From the NCBI GenBank assembly GCA_002067365.1, contig MVRK01000031.1, forward strand, positions 1 through 64,000: a stretch of 64,000 nt of DNA. Direction: 5' to 3'. Of this stretch, positions 56,361 through 64,000 are shown one piece after another. The number at the start of each line of letters is the position of its first letter. The first letter of the stretch is position 1. The notes under the pieces were generated by a model. The model was given only the letters and a program-made list of their open reading frames with translations, was not told the origin of the DNA and did not search any database. Source of the stretch: Methanosaeta sp. PtaU1.Bin060 (GTDB lineage: Archaea; Halobacteriota; Methanosarcinia; Methanotrichales; Methanotrichaceae). Position numbers and translations under genes: made by a program.

Positions 56361-59300
56361 TCATCTCTTTTCTCCATTAGCAGGGCAGTTCAGGAGAGGG
56401 TCCGGGTCGCTGCCCACGGGATGAACCGGGTCGAAGTACTCTGCCTCATTCCCCTCTTGGCAGCTGCAGTTCACTCTCGCCGGACCAGCAAGGCTGCCCA
56501 GATCAGAGAACGGAGCACAGCCTCCAAGCCAAGTCCTCTGGATGACGGACGAGTTCCAGGCATTCACTCTGATGGAGCCATGCTCGCCTTCGGCTCTCGC
56601 CCTGTTGATGATGTCGCCAGGGCATCCACTCACATCCAGGCAAACCTCCACCTCCACAGATTCGCCTATCGGAAGATCCTCGAAAGTCCAGGCGGCGCTG
56701 TCCGGGAGTAGAAGAGATGCCCTGAGGGTCGAGTTCAGATAAATTGATCCTCGCGGAAAGAACTCCTTCAAGGTGAGAGGACCCAGGGAGACATTGCCGT
56801 CGTTGGTAAGTGTGAGGAGGTAGGCTGCCACAACGCTATCTTGCCCGCTGCTGCTGAGCCGTCCCACCTTCAAAAGGGTGAGGTGCGGCCTATCGTACTT
56901 CGATATACCCGCAAGGACTATCCTGCGCTTCACTCTGTAGCTTCCGAGAAGGCCATCATCGATTTCCAACTGCTTCGATCCGCTCTCATTGCTGATCGCC
57001 CTGAACTCTGCCCTGCCCAGAAAAGTGGCATTGCTCTCCAGCTCCCTTGTGCCTCTTGCGATCGCCCTCTTTTTCAGATTCGCTGCATTGAGGTACATTT
57101 CGCCAAGGAATCTGCCCTTGGAAGAGGACCACATCCCCTCCATCCAAGAAGGGGTTATGTTCAGGATGGTGCGGGGGGTCAGGCGGCAGCTGTAGCCCTG
57201 CCTGATGACATCGATATCCTTAGCCATCAGATTCGTCGATGTTCGAATCTCCTCCACGATGCTATAATTCCCTGCCCCTGATTCGTAGCTTCTCTGGCTC
57301 TGGCGGCCCCCAATCCTGTGGTCAGAGGCCACATATCCCTCGCCGGAGACGGATCTGTCGGAGATCACATTCCGTCCGCCCTCGGAGAAACCCTCCTGGA
57401 TCTCGAAGTCGCCCGCATACACTTCCTCGGAGCAAAAGAGATCCTTCCGCTGCCCCTTCTGGTCCAACGCATTCTTTGATGCCCAAAGGCGAGCCAGCCC
57501 TTGAGAGCTGGCCACTGTATAAAGCTCTGACCCGTTCTCGTCCAGATCGATCTTGCAGCTGCATTTCAGATCTTGCGAGTGCGTGTAGGACTCCTTCAAG
57601 GATGCCAGTGTGATGCCGTTCCTGGCAGCAGCAGAGATGGACCAGCGGGAAGAAAATTCCTGGCGAGCGCTCCCGGGAAGCTGAAAGGCCGTGGGGTGGT
57701 GATGCAATCCGATGCTTCTCCCCAGCCTTATGGATTTGTTGCAGGAGAGGAAGCTCAGATCCTCCTGATCCTCGTAGGAACCGCTTCCATGCTCCCGGAT
57801 ATGAAGAGAAGTGCCCTCTTCGCCCAGCACATTCACCCTCGCCTCGGCCGAGATTCGTGTTTGGTCCGAGACCACATAGGCCCTGTTGATGATGGCGTAT
57901 GGCCTCAACTCTGTGGTATAGTCCCGGTATGCTCTCATGAAGCCGTCTCCCTTGATACACTGATGGCTCTCGAATTTCACTTCATCCAGGGGAACCCGGA
58001 CGACCAGAGTGATCTCGGCACACTCGCCGGGGTTCAGCGTCCCGATCATCCAGGCTCCTTCGCCCTCTGGATGCGGCGAGGCCGAGATGAACTCCACAGA
58101 GGAGTCAAAGACGTCCATCACTGAGACGTTGGTCGCAGGCTGGCCTCCAGGGTTGCAGACTCTTATGACATAGGTTATCTCCTCGCCCCTTCGAGCAGCC
58201 TTCTGAAGCGCAGTCTTTTCGACCTCAAGCCTTGTCCCATTAAGGACGTCTGTGCTGATAGCCGACCACACGGGTCCGATCTCATCGCTCTGAATGGAAA
58301 ACCTGTTCATCAACCTCGTTCCATTCTCGAGCAGGTCGCTGACCTTCACCTTGATCGATATTCTGTGAGGCCCGTCAGGCGCAAGCCGTGGGATTTGCCA
58401 TGTCTCATGCCCCTCGCTTGGAGAAGGCTCCGCCGAGAGAAAGGAGACATTTGGGTCCAGATTGTCTATGATGGTCACGTTGTTTGCAGCCTCGCGGCCC
58501 TCGTTCTCGTAGGTTATGGTATAAGAGAGAATCTCACCTACGCAAGCTGGCTCAGGGTCTGCAGTCTTCTTCACAGAGAGGCGCATGGCGTTGAGGGTGA
58601 CAGAAGCCCTCCTCAGGTAGTCATTCACACCACCGGAACCACTTCGCTCATAGTGATTCACTCCAGCCTGGCTCGTCCAGGTGAGGCTCGCGCTGTTGAC
58701 GATCCTGTCTCCGGGCTGTGCTGCGACTGTGGCATTGTACATAATAATAGCAGGATGGCTGCTGTTCCAGCTCTGATCCAAGACCCCCAGGTTCCAGCTC
58801 AGGTGAAGTGGATCAAAGACGGTATCAGGTCCTTGCAGCACTTTTCCTGATCCTGAGGAGTAGTTCATGCCAGGAGGCAGCAGGTCTCTCAGATCCACAT
58901 CGAAGGCCGTGGCGTGGCTCTGAGAGGAGTGAAAGAGGGCCAGGGTGTAGGAGACTGTCCCTGAAGCATCTGCAGCCGCGCTGCTGGTGCTCTTCTCAAG
59001 GACAAGATCGGGCTCAAATAGGGTCACATCGCCTGCTTCGTCCCAGTCCGTCTCAAGACCCCCATTCCAGCTCATTGTGGCCCTCTCACGAGGAAGGACG
59101 AGTCCATCCTGATTCTCCGGGTCATTGGCGACGAGGGCATCGTAGTCGATTTTGATCGACTCAGAGGCTTTCACATCCCCGAAGAACCAGCAGATCTGCA
59201 TCGACCCATCCTGTTTCAAGGCGGATATCTCCCTCAAGAGGGCGGGCCCCAGCACAGTGAGGCTGCCGCGATGGTAGACCAAGCCCTTTGGAAGAGAGTC

Positions 59301-60671
59301 ATTGATCCACAGATCCTCAGAGGCATTTACGATCTCTGCGCAGATCTCGTAGTGGACGAGATCGCCGATGGATTGGCTGCGAGGATGGTCAGGCTCCTTT
59401 CTGAGGGCAGTCCTGATGCCCAGCCGGGAGACGACTGAGATATTCTGGCAGGGGCCATAGCCCCAGCGGACATTGACGAGGCTGTAGAGATCCTCAGAGG
59501 AGACCGCCCTTGCTCTGAGCCTCACCGCCTTGTGCTCCCCGGGCTCCAGCGTTGCATAGCACCAGCTCATGCCCATCCCAGGCGAATCGATCTCGACCAT
59601 CCGAAGGCCGCTTCCAAGAGTCGCATTTGCCTCGACACGGCAGGCTGTCCCTTTTCCAGTGTTCTCCAGGAGAACTGTCCATGCGACCTCATCGCCCTTT
59701 GCGACATCGAACTTGTCCGGAAGGAGGGAGATGCTCAAGTTTGCTTTTTTGATGGCAATCGCAGGAGTATGGGCGGCGGATGAGGCAGCTTCTGTGGCGA
59801 CCTCGGCCTGCAGCACCTGACCGCCTAGAGCATCGCAGCCTGCTATAAGAGGGAACTCCAGATCCAGGATCTCATGGGCATAGAGCACGGGTGAGCCGCC
59901 GCCGTTGGGCCCTTCCCTGGAGGCCTTCTGAAATCTCCAGTCCATGTCGGATCCAAGGTCTCTGCCGTCGGGGTAGCGCGCAAAGCATAGATCATCATCT
60001 TTTTCGTCCTCGGCCTCAATCGTCCTGTCGATCTCGTCTCCAGCATCATCGCGAAGGGCTATGCTCATCGCACGGGAATTAACAAGAGAGCCATTGGTCC
60101 AGTTCAGGACGTGATATCCGCCTGCCGAGATGGTAGTACCGGCAGGAATCCGGACTGTCTTTCCGTAATAGCTGTCTGTAAGCCACCATCTGCCGATATC
60201 GACTGCATGAGATGATGGGTTGTAGAGCTCGACCCACTCATTCCCTTTATCCTGGCCAGGGGGATTCTGGTCTACTTCATTTATGACTACGTGGCGGCAT
60301 GATCGCACTGCTGGACCGAGGTCCCAGAAGAGAGACCGCCCTTTGGCAGACGGCTCAGAAGGGGATCTCAAGCCGCCCAGGATCACCTGAGCTCCCCCTG
60401 AATATTGGAATCCTTCGGGAGGCTGGACTGTTGCGAAGACAGCCTCGATGTCGGCATCGTCTGATAGCCTCAGCCCATAGCCGGCCGGGATGCAGACATC
60501 GACCTCACAAGGAGCTGATAGGTTCATCTGAACGCCAGCGGTGGCAAGGTCTGCTGAGAGTAGGATGAAAAGGAGGGCGACGGGGATGCGAGGGATAAAA
60601 TGAAGCAGAACAGGCTCGATTGGGACACCCGAGCCACAGCGACCCCCGGCCACAGGCAGCATGATTGACAC
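56361..60671 (-). CDS. Giant secreted surface protein with lamin-tail and DUF11 repeats
   Basis: 1436-aa exported protein. A hydrophobic signal segment (PVALLFILLSADLATA) lies near residues 30-45. Residues ~125-255 are a lamin-tail domain (VVINEVDQNPPGQDKGNEWV then ELYNPSSHAVDIGRWWLTDS). Several DUF11-type beta repeats follow, for example near residues 310, 560, 690, 800 and 1290 (LSYTITYENEGREAANNVTI; ITYVIRVCNPGGQPATNVSV). Many N-glycosylation sequons. No C-terminal anchor is seen, so it may be released or held by the sheath. GTG 60671 is chosen because GAGGT lies six bases before it; ATG 60662 is an alternative. Confidence 0.88.
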   Translation of the reverse strand: MSIMLPVAGGRCGSGVPIEPVLLHFIPRIPVALLFILLSADLATAGVQMNLSAPCEVDVCIPAGYGLRLSDDADIEAVFATVQPPEGFQYSGGAQVILGGLRSPSEPSAKGRSLFWDLGPAVRSCRHVVINEVDQNPPGQDKGNEWVELYNPSSHAVDIGRWWLTDSYYGKTVRIPAGTTISAGGYHVLNWTNGSLVNSRAMSIALRDDAGDEIDRTIEAEDEKDDDLCFARYPDGRDLGSDMDWRFQKASREGPNGGGSPVLYAHEILDLEFPLIAGCDALGGQVLQAEVATEAASSAAHTPAIAIKKANLSISLLPDKFDVAKGDEVAWTVLLENTGKGTACRVEANATLGSGLRMVEIDSPGMGMSWCYATLEPGEHKAVRLRARAVSSEDLYSLVNVRWGYGPCQNISVVSRLGIRTALRKEPDHPRSQSIGDLVHYEICAEIVNASEDLWINDSLPKGLVYHRGSLTVLGPALLREISALKQDGSMQICWFFGDVKASESIKIDYDALVANDPENQDGLVLPRERATMSWNGGLETDWDEAGDVTLFEPDLVLEKSTSSAAADASGTVSYTLALFHSSQSHATAFDVDLRDLLPPGMNYSSGSGKVLQGPDTVFDPLHLSWNLGVLDQSWNSSHPAIIMYNATVAAQPGDRIVNSASLTWTSQAGVNHYERSGSGGVNDYLRRASVTLNAMRLSVKKTADPEPACVGEILSYTITYENEGREAANNVTIIDNLDPNVSFLSAEPSPSEGHETWQIPRLAPDGPHRISIKVKVSDLLENGTRLMNRFSIQSDEIGPVWSAISTDVLNGTRLEVEKTALQKAARRGEEITYVIRVCNPGGQPATNVSVMDVFDSSVEFISASPHPEGEGAWMIGTLNPGECAEITLVVRVPLDEVKFESHQCIKGDGFMRAYRDYTTELRPYAIINRAYVVSDQTRISAEARVNVLGEEGTSLHIREHGSGSYEDQEDLSFLSCNKSIRLGRSIGLHHHPTAFQLPGSARQEFSSRWSISAAARNGITLASLKESYTHSQDLKCSCKIDLDENGSELYTVASSQGLARLWASKNALDQKGQRKDLFCSEEVYAGDFEIQEGFSEGGRNVISDRSVSGEGYVASDHRIGGRQSQRSYESGAGNYSIVEEIRTSTNLMAKDIDVIRQGYSCRLTPRTILNITPSWMEGMWSSSKGRFLGEMYLNAANLKKRAIARGTRELESNATFLGRAEFRAISNESGSKQLEIDDGLLGSYRVKRRIVLAGISKYDRPHLTLLKVGRLSSSGQDSVVAAYLLTLTNDGNVSLGPLTLKEFFPRGSIYLNSTLRASLLLPDSAAWTFEDLPIGESVEVEVCLDVSGCPGDIINRARAEGEHGSIRVNAWNSSVIQRTWLGGCAPFSDLGSLAGPARVNCSCQEGNEAEYFDPVHPVGSDPDPLLNCPANGEKR

Positions 60672-60868
60672 GATCGAACCTCTAGGTGCCCACTGATCAG
60701 TATGTTAAGTACGTATAGAAAATATGGACGTATATTATTTAGCTTTTCCGCCGTCTTCAAGGATCGCATATCAAGCAGACAGGTGGAGAGCTGGTCTTCT
60801 GATCTCAATGTATCAGCGGCACAAAACATTTCATATCCAGGACTATGCATTCGAGTTTAGATGGGTGA

Positions 60869-60923
60869 CGAAATAATTTCGGGACTCTACAAACCTGTAC
60901 GAGCGCGAAATAATTTCAGGACT
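60869..60923 (+). promoter_or_regulatory. Twin palindromic operator-like sites upstream of secE
   Basis: CGAAATAATTTCGGGACT (60869-60886) recurs as CGAAATAATTTCAGGACT (60906-60923), one mismatch in 18. Each contains the perfect palindrome GAAATAATTTC. Their starts are 37 bp apart, and they sit about 60-115 bp before the secE ATG in the 311-bp gap shared with the surface-protein gene. The arrangement suggests a dimeric regulator bound at two sites. Confidence 0.5.
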
Positions 60924-60982
60924 ACACATTTCTTTATCCTGAACGAAAGCTTTTTTATTCCTAACTTCATTCATAGCTGTGA

Positions 60983-61261
60983 ATGACAGAGGCAACCAAT
61001 GAAGTCGAGAAGAAGAGCTCGCTGAAGGACAAGCTCGACCTGAAGAAAAAGCTGGACCTTGATGAGATGGTCGGCGATGTGGGCATCTCCATGCCCTCCA
61101 CAAGCATCGAGGAGTACATCAGGGTTCTGAAGCTGGCAAGGAAGCCGAGCCGAGAGGAGTTCAACATGATCGCCAAGGTCTCTATGGCCGGAATTGGCAT
61201 CGTCGGCACTATAGGCTTCGTCATCTACGCATTGCTCACAGAGCTGCCCAAAGCCCTCTAA
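60983..61261 (+). CDS. secE: Preprotein translocase subunit SecE (Sec61 gamma)
   Basis: 92-aa SecE, clamping the two halves of the SecY channel. The N-terminal half is charged (EKKSSLKDKLDLKKKLDLDE). The conserved amphipathic helix is EEYIRVLKLARKPSREEF, followed by one membrane helix (VSMAGIGIVGTIGFVIYALL). The charged extension is longer than in many archaea (about 60 aa). Convergent with cfbD, 57 bp away. Archaeal secE usually neighbours nusG, which is not in the window. Confidence 0.88.
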   Translation: MTEATNEVEKKSSLKDKLDLKKKLDLDEMVGDVGISMPSTSIEEYIRVLKLARKPSREEFNMIAKVSMAGIGIVGTIGFVIYALLTELPKAL

Positions 61262-61318
61262 AAAAAGCGCCAGAAAGGGCTTGGATTTTATCGGAGAGCT
61301 GGGCTCGCCGAGATATTT

Positions 61319-62443
61319 TTAGCTCTTTTCAGATGCATCCTCTCCAGCCCTGGCCCTTTCGAGAGCACGGAGCGTTGCTCCGAACTCCGACTCCACCAGA
61401 TGTGTCACGCCCATGGTCTTGGGGTGCAGATCCAGCTCCACCATCACATGCTGATGCCCCATATCTCGAAGCGGCCTCACCTGACGAGGGCCGTTGGTGA
61501 TGGAGAAGATCTCCATGCCCTGCAGTGCCTGAGCGGGCAGAGCATGCGGGACCCCGGAGATCACGACGAAATCGTATTTTTCCCGTGCCGAGACGAATTT
61601 TGAGACTGCCTCACCAGCCACAGGATACTCGTCCAGGCCGCCGATAAGCTCAAACTCCACGCCCCTCTCCCTCAGCTCGCGGGCGATGTTGCTGGCATCC
61701 CTTCTCACCTTTGGAAGGCCCACATGATCATCGAGATTCGCCAGGGTATCCACCTTTCCGGATGAGGCTTCGGCCACAGCTGCTGTTATGTCCGCGAACA
61801 TGTAGGCAGTCTCCTTCTTGGCGTTGAGGATGTTCAGGCCCCTTTTTCCTTCTCTGATAAGATCAAGCAGCCTGGAGGCAGCCTCGAACTTCACATCACC
61901 GTGCTCGGGAGCCAGATACTCGCTGCTGGCTGCTCCGTGCAGCCTCTCGACCTCCGTCGCCTTCTCAAGAAGGGTCTTCTGCCTCTCGAACTCTGCCTCA
62001 TCGATGATCCCCTGGTCCCTGGCCGACTCGAGGGTGATTATCACACCCCTGGTGTTGTCCCTGTAGCCTGCATGCACCTCCACCTCCAGCACAGGGATAT
62101 CGAGGTCTGCCTCCAGGACTGCCTGGTGCAGGTCCTCGCCGATGATCATGCTGCTGCATGTTCCTGAGACGGCCATGAGCTTCGGGTTGAACATCTCCCT
62201 GGCCTTCTTGAGAAGCTTGACGAGAGGCCGCTGGCCTCCGAAGACGAAGCCGGCCTCGTCGAGGGCCGTGGTCAGCACCCTCACGCCATCCTCCTCCAGG
62301 AGCCTGGCGTGCTTGAAGCAGCATCCACTCGGGCCGTGGAGGATCACGACCTCGGCACCGAGGTCGCGCAGAGTATAAAGCGCCGCCACAATCGAGCTAG
62401 GCCTGGGATGAATCACCTGTAAGTTCTGAGCATCGCTTGCCAT
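61319..62443 (-). CDS. cfbD: Ni-sirohydrochlorin a,c-diamide reductive cyclase, catalytic subunit CfbD
   Basis: 374-aa nitrogenase-D-like subunit that, with CfbC, reduces and cyclises Ni-sirohydrochlorin a,c-diamide toward F430, the cofactor of methyl-coenzyme M reductase. Recognisable: [20 protein letters not shown], cluster-ligand [71 protein letters not shown] 62443 is chosen with GGTGA six bases upstream; a longer frame to 62470 overlaps cfbE. cfbC does not follow; secE lies convergent. Confidence 0.92.
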   Translation of the reverse strand: MASDAQNLQVIHPRPSSIVAALYTLRDLGAEVVILHGPSGCCFKHARLLEEDGVRVLTTALDEAGFVFGGQRPLVKLLKKAREMFNPKLMAVSGTCSSMIIGEDLHQAVLEADLDIPVLEVEVHAGYRDNTRGVIITLESARDQGIIDEAEFERQKTLLEKATEVERLHGAASSEYLAPEHGDVKFEAASRLLDLIREGKRGLNILNAKKETAYMFADITAAVAEASSGKVDTLANLDDHVGLPKVRRDASNIARELRERGVEFELIGGLDEYPVAGEAVSKFVSAREKYDFVVISGVPHALPAQALQGMEIFSITNGPRQVRPLRDMGHQHVMVELDLHPKTMGVTHLVESEFGATLRALERARAGEDASEKS

Positions 62444-62448
62444 TTTTA

Positions 62449-63720
62449 TCACCTGAAACATTTCACACACAAAAGTCGCATTTTTTGGCCGCCTGCCTTG
62501 ACCTGCTCGATACCGTCTTCCAGGTTTCGAGCCGTCCCCGCCCCAAGGCCGGCCGCAAAGGGGGCGAGCCTCTCGCCCACCAGGACCAGGAGATCTATCT
62601 CTTCCCTGCGCTCCAGCAGCAGGGCCACAAGCTCAGGGACATTCATGCCCTCGCAGACGGTCTCCGCCTCCTCGCCCACCACCAAGGCGAGGCCGCCCCT
62701 GGCTGCAGCAGCCCCCGCAGCCCTATCCAGGGCCAGGTTTACATCCCTCACCTTAAGGCCCGAGTTGGAGCTGTCGAGGATGGTGAGATCGCCCTGGCGA
62801 GTGACCTTCATCCGTCCGCTGAAGCCGTCGAAGCCGTCCAGGGCTGAGGCGATCTGCCCTTTGCCCAATCCCGCTGCCAGTGCAGCGGCTGCGGCCCCCG
62901 CGATGGCAGTCTTGTACCCCTGGAAGTCCAGGTCCTCTCCCAGATCCAGCGCTACTGAATCCCCGCCGAAGAGCAGCCTGTGCTCCTCGGCCTGGACGAG
63001 GCCCCTCGCGCCGAAGGAGATGTCCGCCGAGAGCCCCGAGTCTGTGTTGGCTATGAGCCTCAAGTTCTCCTTGGCGAGGGAGACCATCTGCAGCTTGGCT
63101 GTGCTCGCCCATTTCGTTCCTGCTGCGATGCGGTAGTCTCCGGAGAAGCTTGTCAGTATGCCGCAGTCAGCAATGCCTGTGCCCCCAAGGGATACCTCGG
63201 TGACGAGGGCCTCTGCCTCCTGCGCATCGGCTGCCTCAACAGCGGGGATCACATTTGCCGGCGCAATCGAGAGGCCCGTCTGAAGGACGCGGGGTTCCCC
63301 GTTCTGCCATATCTCTATGCCCCTGGTGGTATGGGAGACGACCCTTTTCCGACCCGAGAGCATCTTTGAGAGCAGCAGAGCTGTGGAGGTCTTGCTGTGT
63401 GTCCCTGTCACCTCGAAGACGGTGATCTTCGGGTTCAGACTCGGCCCGACCACCTCCCCCACAGCCTGATGATGGGTGATGACCCTCTTTTTGAGCCGCC
63501 TCGCCCGATCTAGTGCAGGGTTGCCGGGCGAGAGGTGAACAGGGGCCACCACCAGCTCAAAGTCGGCCACGCTAGGTGAATGGTGGTAAACCTCAAGGGC
63601 CTCAGCCTCGATGCCCATTTCCGCCATCCTCCGGGCTATCGTGCGGGCTCCGTGGATGGTATCCAGTATTGCTACCTTAGAGCTTCCTCTGCCCGCCTGC
63701 TTGCAAGTGCTGCGATGCAT
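62449..63720 (-). CDS. cfbE: Coenzyme F430 synthetase CfbE (Mur ligase-like)
   Basis: 423-aa Mur-ligase-fold enzyme that closes the last ring of F430 with ATP. The ATP-binding P-loop is [18 protein letters not shown] near residue 105; then [20 protein letters not shown], the [20 protein letters not shown] region and C-terminal [20 protein letters not shown]. Unlike MurC-F the first domain is short and begins [17 protein letters not shown]. The only in-frame ATG (63720) overlaps cfbA by about 49 bases. cfbD begins 6 bases after its stop. Confidence 0.92.
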   Translation of the reverse strand: MHRSTCKQAGRGSSKVAILDTIHGARTIARRMAEMGIEAEALEVYHHSPSVADFELVVAPVHLSPGNPALDRARRLKKRVITHHQAVGEVVGPSLNPKITVFEVTGTHSKTSTALLLSKMLSGRKRVVSHTTRGIEIWQNGEPRVLQTGLSIAPANVIPAVEAADAQEAEALVTEVSLGGTGIADCGILTSFSGDYRIAAGTKWASTAKLQMVSLAKENLRLIANTDSGLSADISFGARGLVQAEEHRLLFGGDSVALDLGEDLDFQGYKTAIAGAAAAALAAGLGKGQIASALDGFDGFSGRMKVTRQGDLTILDSSNSGLKVRDVNLALDRAAGAAAARGGLALVVGEEAETVCEGMNVPELVALLLERREEIDLLVLVGERLAPFAAGLGAGTARNLEDGIEQVKAGGQKMRLLCVKCFR

Positions 63721-64000
63721 TCGTCAACGCCCAGGGGCTCGGCGCAGATGATCTCCACATCCTGGCCGTCCATCTTCATCACGCCTTTTCGCTTCTGTAA
63801 ATCCACCCCAAGCTCTCGCGGAATATCCTCGCGGGTGTGGACCCCGTGGGCGAGGAAGAGAGGCAGGGCGACGATCCTCTTCACCCTGGTGCCCTCGAAG
63901 CTCCTCAGCCCCGCGGGTATATCTGGCTGGTTCATGTTGAGATAAGCAGTCCTTACAGGTCCAGAGTGGCTCTTGCTTATCATCTTGGCGAGCGATTCCA
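63672..64000 (-). CDS. cfbA: Sirohydrochlorin nickel/cobalt chelatase CfbA, partial
   Basis: C-terminal part of CfbA; the 5' end lies beyond the window edge. The visible ~108 codons include SGPVRTAYLNMNQPDIPAGL, RIVALPLFLAHGVHTREDIP with the metal-binding His, and RELGVDLQKRKGVM. The enzyme inserts nickel (or cobalt) into sirohydrochlorin at the start of F430 or cobamide synthesis. Overlaps the start of cfbE, so cfbA-cfbE-cfbD form one operon. Confidence 0.92.
   Translation of the reverse strand, partial: ESLAKMISKSHSGPVRTAYLNMNQPDIPAGLRSFEGTRVKRIVALPLFLAHGVHTREDIPRELGVDLQKRKGVMKMDGQDVEIICAEPLGVDECIAALASRRAEEALR

Overview
The window is archaeal and almost certainly from an acetate-using methanogen of the genus Methanothrix (Methanosaeta). 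The reasons are four tandem AMP-forming acetyl-CoA synthetase genes, the hallmark of that genus, together with coenzyme F430 genes (cfbA-cfbE-cfbD), methanofuran synthesis (mfnA), archaeal UMP kinase, thermosome, SecE, archaeal-type CobT, EndoQ and Nre. Core genes are GC-rich, which by eye suits M. harundinacea better than M. soehngenii, but the species is an inference. I found no tRNA, rRNA, CRISPR array or transposase.

Layout: 1-877 is non-coding with short tandem and AT-rich repeats. 878-9970 holds acs1-acs4, all on the minus strand, with roughly 330-390 bp between genes and TATA-like boxes that suggest separate transcription. 10318-17294 (minus) carries a tRNA methylthiotransferase, an AI-2E-type membrane protein, an unusual TrpD-family enzyme, an MDR dehydrogenase, archaeal CobT and MoeA. 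17427-20833 (plus) is ppsA-mfnA. 20834-23520 is an accessory island: a VapBC-like toxin-antitoxin pair lying between the intact mfnA 3' end and a decayed copy of that same 3' end, then an AT-rich HicA-like gene beside a 358-residue protein of unknown function. 23555-30666 has the thermosome, purC, a lipoprotein with a wHTH regulator, and two paralogous secreted proteins. 30745-36941 has a DOMON lipoprotein, an MBL protein, thioredoxin, heme-pathway genes (ahbB and an ahbC/D-type radical SAM gene) joined to asd, a small basic protein and nifB. 37140-44229 has larB divergent from endoQ, a CopB-type ATPase and a U32 protein. 44391-56332 is a mixed set of stress, repair and housekeeping genes (DUF2202, DUF3795, UMP kinase, CBS regulator, hisI, nre, hsp20, phosphoesterase, GH5, DUF763). 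56361-60671 is a 1436-residue secreted repeat protein. The right end carries secE and, convergent to it, cfbD-cfbE-cfbA.

Functionally the window joins acetate activation (Acs), gluconeogenic PEP formation (PpsA), cofactor synthesis (F430, methanofuran, cobamide, molybdopterin, heme, nickel-pincer LarB) and DNA repair (EndoQ and Nre, both ending in PCNA-binding-like motifs). There are several decaying genes: an mfnA fragment, an msrB remnant, a twice-frameshifted gene at 39198, and a reading frame broken by TGA at 28104. Several short genes (49, 45 and 73 aa) are also described. All product names come from motif recognition by eye; no database search was run.
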